This document shows, piece after piece, positions 45,344 through 49,230 of a DNA stretch of 49,230 nt. Source of the DNA: an uncultured Pseudomonadota bacterium (GTDB lineage Bacteria > Myxococcota_A > Bradymonadia > Bradymonadales > Bradymonadaceae). Within the stretch, counting starts at the first letter, position 1. Each line of letters begins with the position of its first letter. The notes beneath the pieces were generated by a model. That model did no database searches and was not told the DNA's origin. It worked only from the letters and a program-made list of their open reading frames with translations. The position numbers and the translations under genes are program-made. The DNA lies in the NCBI GenBank assembly GCA_950059285.1, contig CATLTV010000013.1, positions 1 to 49,230 of the forward strand, in the 5' to 3' direction.

Positions 45344-45922
45344 TTATTCGACTTGTGAACGCAGGTGCTTGATGAGCTTTGGCAAGGCCGATTCCTGAGC
45401 TTTTTCCTTTACCCAGTCAGGAATTGAGGTGTGTGGTTCTGCCAGAATCTCATAATGCACCATGGTCTGGGTGCCTGCCTCATTAAAAGGGGTCAGGATC
45501 CAGGCGCCTGTATTAACGCTGTAATCACCACGAACCAGCGTCCACTTGCGTGACCACTCCTTGGGTCCTGCCTTGTGTGTTGCCTTGGTCACAGACTTGA
45601 GGTTGTCCAGTGGGAATGGCATATCCACCTCAATCTCGCACACCTTGGTGCTGCCACTCTTCTTGAGAAGCTTGGCACTCGATGTACGCAGCATGGTCTT
45701 CTCGTAATCCTGACAACGATCAATCAATGGCCAGACCTTCTCGGGTGGCGCATTGATCATTGCCTTGACCACAGCTTTGGGCGTGTCATAGCCCTTGACC
45801 TTCACCATCTTCACATCAATGTGACCATTGGCGTAGCGATTCTTACCTCCTGTCATCGCTGTCGCAGGTATCAACACAAAGCTCAGACACAACAACACCC
45901 ATCTGTGCTTGAACCTCACCAT
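45344..45922 (-). CDS. Exported START/SRPBCC-like protein
   Basis: The 192-aa product starts with a Sec signal peptide (VLLCLSFVLIPATAMT). A polyketide cyclase/START-like fold follows: AMINAPPEKVWPLIDRCQDYEKTM, central strands, GAWILTPFNEAGTQTMVHYEI and a C-terminal helix ALPKLIKHLRSQ. Such proteins bind hydrophobic ligands in a helix-grip pocket; here this would occur in the periplasm. ATG 45922 has AAGGTGG at good spacing; the frame extends to 46021 without support. It converges on the YitT gene with a 15-nt gap and no hairpin. Confidence 0.87.
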   Translation of the reverse strand: MVRFKHRWVLLCLSFVLIPATAMTGGKNRYANGHIDVKMVKVKGYDTPKAVVKAMINAPPEKVWPLIDRCQDYEKTMLRTSSAKLLKKSGSTKVCEIEVDMPFPLDNLKSVTKATHKAGPKEWSRKWTLVRGDYSVNTGAWILTPFNEAGTQTMVHYEILAEPHTSIPDWVKEKAQESALPKLIKHLRSQVE

Positions 45923-46299
45923 TTTGTGACCACCTTGATCTTTCATTAAGCTTTGCATTCTCTTTCTCTCTTGTATCATCACGCCCCGTTTTCGACCAAA
46001 AATCAGATCTTTACATGCCAACCTGTGTATCCATACATTCTACCACAAAAATGACTTGGAATGAGTATGCTTTATTCAAAAAAATTAATCAAATGGTTAA
46101 TTTTTCATGTCCACCACATCAAACCATGTACGCTTATCTCAAATCCTGAGCTCTGATTTTTGAAATAAGCTGTAATTTCTTGAAGCATCCCACACCTACT
46201 CGCTATACTTGTGGTCAACGTACCTAGAGTGCCTCTGTCGATACACATGCGCAAGGCATTCTCCCTCTCGTTTAAATTTCAGCAGGAGTCCTGTACATC
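45923..46299. other. Divergent intergenic region
   Basis: This A/T-rich 377-nt region between the START-like and alphaCTD-sigma4 genes has one A/T stem (AAAAATTAA/TTAATTTTT around 46081-46106) that could be an operator or weak terminator. No gene is visible. Confidence 0.5.
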
Positions 46300-48495
46300 A
46301 TGTCTTCAGAACTACATTACGAGGACCAAACTCATATTCTCTTGAAGCAAGATGTGCATCAACTCAATCCACCCTCTCTGGTGCACAAGACCCTCCGACT
46401 GCTCAATATCCACACCATTGGTGACCTCCTTGACTTCGACCTCTCCGAGGCCAAACACTACCGAGGTGTTGGCTCTGCCAAGGTCCAGGCGCTCGCAAGC
46501 CTTCAAGAAGAAGCACGACACATCCAGGAACTTGAACCTCAAGATGAGGCATTCCTCGCGCTGACCTCCCCAAGCTTCATTGAAGAGCTCACCGCGACTC
46601 AAGCTGACCTCGATGGACACTGGGCACAAACCCTTCGACGCATCGATCTTCGTACACACAATCTCCTTGAACAGGCCGAGGTCTACTCACTTCGCGAGCT
46701 TGTCTCTCGCTTTGAAGCTGGCACATTGCTCTCCATTCCAGGGCTCGGACAGGCCGCGCTTGAACATATTCAGGACCACCTCAATGACCTCATCTACTTT
46801 GGCGTCGATGGCTACCTCTGGAGAGGTCTTGATGAAGTCCCCTCGCACCTGGATGAATCTGTTTCATATGTCCTTCAATCACTTGATAGCGATGACCACC
46901 TGCTTGTCGTCACGCGCTTTCTTCAACATCAAACGCTGGAAGAGATTGGCACCACGCTCAACATCAGCCGAGAGCGCGTCCGACAGAAGCTCGAACGTAT
47001 CTTCGACCTCATTCGACGCCAGTGGCACGACCACTTTGATGACCTCCTTGGCGAGCTTATCGCTGTCCTGGATGATCGTGGCGGCCTGATCTCAAGCACT
47101 GTCTGTCATGCCCTCACGGAGCACGCCAATCATGATTACGTCGTGCTTGGCCTCGAAATCCTTGGCATTAACTCGCGGTGGTGCCCCACGTCACACTTCC
47201 TGACCACGCTCAATAACAACCAGATTGAGAGCCTCTTCCAACAGTTCCGCACCGACCTGGCTGCACGCACACAGGGCGTCACCACTGCTGCTCAACTTGA
47301 ACAGATGGCGCGCAACCGTGGCTGGCCTGCTCCTGCTCCCGAAATTATCGCATTCCTTGAAAACCGCTGGGAGGTCTCGCTTGGCGATGACATGCTCGTA
47401 CAACACCCCTGGGTTGACTGGGAGGTTCTGTGCGCTCAATCACTTGCAAGCCACGACAAACCTGTCTCTCTTGAACAACTTATCGATTTGCTCGTAGAGG
47501 ATTATGGCCTGACATCACGCCCTTCCACGCGTCAAATCTACCTCGTGATCTCGCAGGCTCCTGACATCCATGCCAGCGAACGTGGGCTCTATATTCACCG
47601 CAATAAGATTCCTCTTTCTGATGAAAAACTTAATAAAATTCAGGAAGATACAATATCAATTGTGGAGCATCTTGATCACGCCATAAGCACGTCCAAGCTC
47701 CTTGAACATCTGGAACCTCATCACCCAGGTGTCTCGGCTGCTATCTCTCCCATGCTGCTGCGTGACATCCTCGGTCGACACCCCAAGATCAAACTCTTCC
47801 AGTCCACCGATATGATTGCGCACCTCGACGCATTCCAGGGCAAGAGGCAAACACAAGCCGAGCTTCTTAATGATCTGCTCTCCGACCAGATGGAGCCACT
47901 TGATTGCAATGCAATTTGTGAACTGATTCCCGAACATATCAGCTTCCACCCTGCTGCAATCTATCAAACGCTTCAACAATCACCCTTTATCCTGAACCTT
48001 GGTCAGGGCTCGTTCCTCCATCGTGAAGCCATCGGGCTCACACAACGCGCCCTCGAGGCCGTCTGCGAAAGCGCCCTCCAGATCCTCTCGCAGCGTACAC
48101 ACCCCATCTCCGCCTCTCGCCTGCTTGATGCTCTGGCCATGTCTCCCAACACGGCCTATCTCAAGGTGCATCCCGTGGGCTCCAAGGTCCTCATGGCCAT
48201 CCTTGACATAAAACCCACCATCAGCACCGGGCCTGGTGACTTGATCATGTGCTCAAAGGACTCCGAAGAGCCAACCCATGACCCTGCACTCCTCATGATA
48301 CAAACGCTGGTTCAGGAGCACGGCGAGCTGTCGTCTCCAGAGGTCAAAACCCATATCAAGGATCTGTGTGGCTGGGATAGCTCTTCAAGCGTCTTTTATC
48401 ACACGCTTCACAAGGCCGTAGATCTCGGGCTCGTCAGCAAGTCTGGCTCGCAGGACTCCATTCTTCTTACTGCGATACTCCCTCCTGAAAATTAG
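46300..48495 (+). CDS. Multi-domain DNA-binding protein: two alphaCTD-like modules, sigma-70 region 4 and winged-helix repeats
   Basis: This 731-aa soluble protein starts with two helix-hairpin-helix modules like the RNA polymerase alpha C-terminal domain. One is at about 23-72 (VHKTLRLLNIHTIGDLLDFD, then RGVGSAKVQALASL). The other is at about 112-164 (LRTHNLLEQAEVYSLRELV, then IPGLGQAALEHI). A sigma-70 region 4 helix-turn-helix follows at about 205-245 (TLEEIGTTLNISRERVRQKL). The remaining 450 residues contain about five winged-helix-like units (for example VSLEQLIDLLVEDYGL, ISTSKLLEHLEPHHPG, LSSPEVKTHIKDLCGW). It has no aspartate-rich core-binding region like sigma region 2. CAGGAG precedes the ATG. 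Probable role: transcription factor or promoter-recognition accessory; its targets are unknown. Confidence 0.82.
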   Translation: MSSELHYEDQTHILLKQDVHQLNPPSLVHKTLRLLNIHTIGDLLDFDLSEAKHYRGVGSAKVQALASLQEEARHIQELEPQDEAFLALTSPSFIEELTATQADLDGHWAQTLRRIDLRTHNLLEQAEVYSLRELVSRFEAGTLLSIPGLGQAALEHIQDHLNDLIYFGVDGYLWRGLDEVPSHLDESVSYVLQSLDSDDHLLVVTRFLQHQTLEEIGTTLNISRERVRQKLERIFDLIRRQWHDHFDDLLGELIAVLDDRGGLISSTVCHALTEHANHDYVVLGLEILGINSRWCPTSHFLTTLNNNQIESLFQQFRTDLAARTQGVTTAAQLEQMARNRGWPAPAPEIIAFLENRWEVSLGDDMLVQHPWVDWEVLCAQSLASHDKPVSLEQLIDLLVEDYGLTSRPSTRQIYLVISQAPDIHASERGLYIHRNKIPLSDEKLNKIQEDTISIVEHLDHAISTSKLLEHLEPHHPGVSAAISPMLLRDILGRHPKIKLFQSTDMIAHLDAFQGKRQTQAELLNDLLSDQMEPLDCNAICELIPEHISFHPAAIYQTLQQSPFILNLGQGSFLHREAIGLTQRALEAVCESALQILSQRTHPISASRLLDALAMSPNTAYLKVHPVGSKVLMAILDIKPTISTGPGDLIMCSKDSEEPTHDPALLMIQTLVQEHGELSSPEVKTHIKDLCGWDSSSSVFYHTLHKAVDLGLVSKSGSQDSILLTAILPPEN

Positions 48496-48726
48496 GCGCA
48501 TTTTCATACTGTTGCGAAAGCAATAATTTGGCTGCGATCTTATTTTTCTGTGAATATCATTGTACTTTCAGGGTATATCTCCTATCATCCCATGCCCTTT
48601 GCAAAATGAAAGGTGTGCTTACTCTTTGTGGGTCGATCACCTGTATCCTCAGACGTATCGATTCAACTCATTGTAATATCACAGCTTTATTTATAAAAAT
48701 AACGTATCAAGCATGGAGTCTACGCG

Positions 48727-49143
48727 ATGACAAAAACAACTCAGAAGCACGCTGTACCCGAGTTTTTCCTGGAAGATGAGGAAGATTTCTCTGAAAAAGA
48801 ACTTGCCTACTTTCGTGAACGCCTGGAAGAGGAGCGTAGCTCTGTCAAGGAACGTTTGCGTCTTCGTCTTGAAGGAATGACCGATGATGAGCGCCCTGCT
48901 GATGAGCTTGACCAAGCTGGACGTCTCTCTGACCAGGCCTTCTTGCTCCGACTCGCAGACAAGGAACGCAAGCTCCTCAACCAGATCGAACATGCTCTCG
49001 AAAAACTCAATGCAGGTGACTACGGTTACTGTGAAGGTACCGAGGAACAGATCACACGCAAGCGCCTCGTCTTGCGTCCCTGGACTCGCTACTCCATTGA
49101 ATACAAGGAAGAGCTTGAGCGCGCCAAGAAACAAGGGCTCTAA
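48727..49143 (+). CDS. DksA/TraR family protein lacking most zinc ligands
   Basis: This 138-aa protein has the DksA coiled-coil hairpin (about 20-90, with acidic DDERPADELDQAG near the tip) and a C-terminal globular segment GDYGYCEGTEEQITRKRL...RYSIEYKEELE. The four zinc cysteines of classical DksA correspond here to C102, T105, S123 and Y126, so no zinc finger can form. Such forms in other bacteria act without zinc and bind the RNA polymerase secondary channel with ppGpp. GGAG lies upstream of the ATG. Confidence 0.9.
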   Translation: MTKTTQKHAVPEFFLEDEEDFSEKELAYFRERLEEERSSVKERLRLRLEGMTDDERPADELDQAGRLSDQAFLLRLADKERKLLNQIEHALEKLNAGDYGYCEGTEEQITRKRLVLRPWTRYSIEYKEELERAKKQGL

Positions 49144-49199
49144 TCCCCTGTCATAACGCCTCATGGCCCTCTTTTTAGACGCTCGTTGACACGAGAGGA

Positions 49200-49230
49200 G
49201 GGCGGATTTTTACGCAGTAAAAATCCGCCC
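49200..49230. terminator. Inverted repeat at the right window edge
   Basis: The 14-bp arms 49200-49213 and 49217-49230 are perfectly complementary with a GCA loop and end exactly at the last base, so the stem probably continues outside. It lies about 57 nt past the DksA-like gene stop. Confidence 0.7.

Noticed and set aside
1-49230. tRNA, rRNA, prophage, integrase, toxin-antitoxin or secretion-system genes
   Set aside because: Looked for in gene-free stretches and among the proteins; none found.

Overview
The window looks like a chromosomal segment of a Gram-negative, predatory or surface-active bacterium of the deltaproteobacterial/Myxococcota type, possibly the Bradymonadia. I infer this from the many small lipoproteins with Asp-Met-rich or Cys-rich spacers, the myxobacterial-style DCGG cysteine motifs, the TIGR04551-like porin, the membrane-anchored Ser/Thr kinase and the two sterol-desaturase-family enzymes. 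Base composition is mid-range throughout except for one clearly AT-rich gene (29336-30256). There is no phage, insertion sequence, CRISPR array, rRNA or tRNA.

Layout. 235-3773 (minus) is a lipid/isoprenoid operon: alpha/beta hydrolase, carotenoid oxygenase, thiolase. 4016-5773 (minus) is a secreted M15-like peptidase. 6175-17084 (plus) is a seven-gene ion-homeostasis operon: CPA2 antiporter, trkA, trkH, a giant Kef antiporter fused to a coiled-coil region and an AAA+-type ATPase, an MscS-like channel, an envelope protein and a GDPD-like lipoprotein. 17144-21056 (minus) holds a cytochrome P450, typA and rpsN. 21350-30256 holds single genes or pairs: hydrolase, LURP-one protein, thioredoxin, sterol-desaturase-like enzyme, lipoprotein, ZIP/DUF318 metal permease, an MBL-rhodanese sulfur enzyme and the AT-rich LRR-like orphan. 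30757-36882 holds a beta-propeller lipoprotein, a MarC protein, a desaturase/HTTM module and a lipoprotein. 36999-42591 (minus) appears to be one operon: porin, Ig-like lipoprotein, Ser/Thr kinase, SDR. 43016-49143 ends with membrane proteins, YitT, a START-like protein, a transcription-factor-like protein combining RNA polymerase alpha-CTD and sigma region-4 modules, and a DksA-like protein that lacks its zinc ligands.

The most striking signal is not a gene. At least eleven transcription-unit boundaries carry very long, essentially perfect inverted repeats of 25-39 bp per arm with 0-5 nt loops, and both ends of the window also fall inside such hairpins. Several run into the last codons of the adjacent gene, so the downstream arm is an exact reverse-complement copy of coding sequence. 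Two lie between divergent genes, where a terminator role does not fit. Three near 33.8-37 kb share the same core. A 19-bp-arm palindrome also sits inside trkH. I interpret this as a genome-wide hairpin system combining termination and insulation, probably kept perfect by template-switch (quasipalindrome) repair.

Other main candidates are the Kef-AAA+ fusion beside an MscS channel, the alphaCTD-sigma4-winged-helix protein, and two structured RNA candidates (28858-29004 and about 24735-24920).
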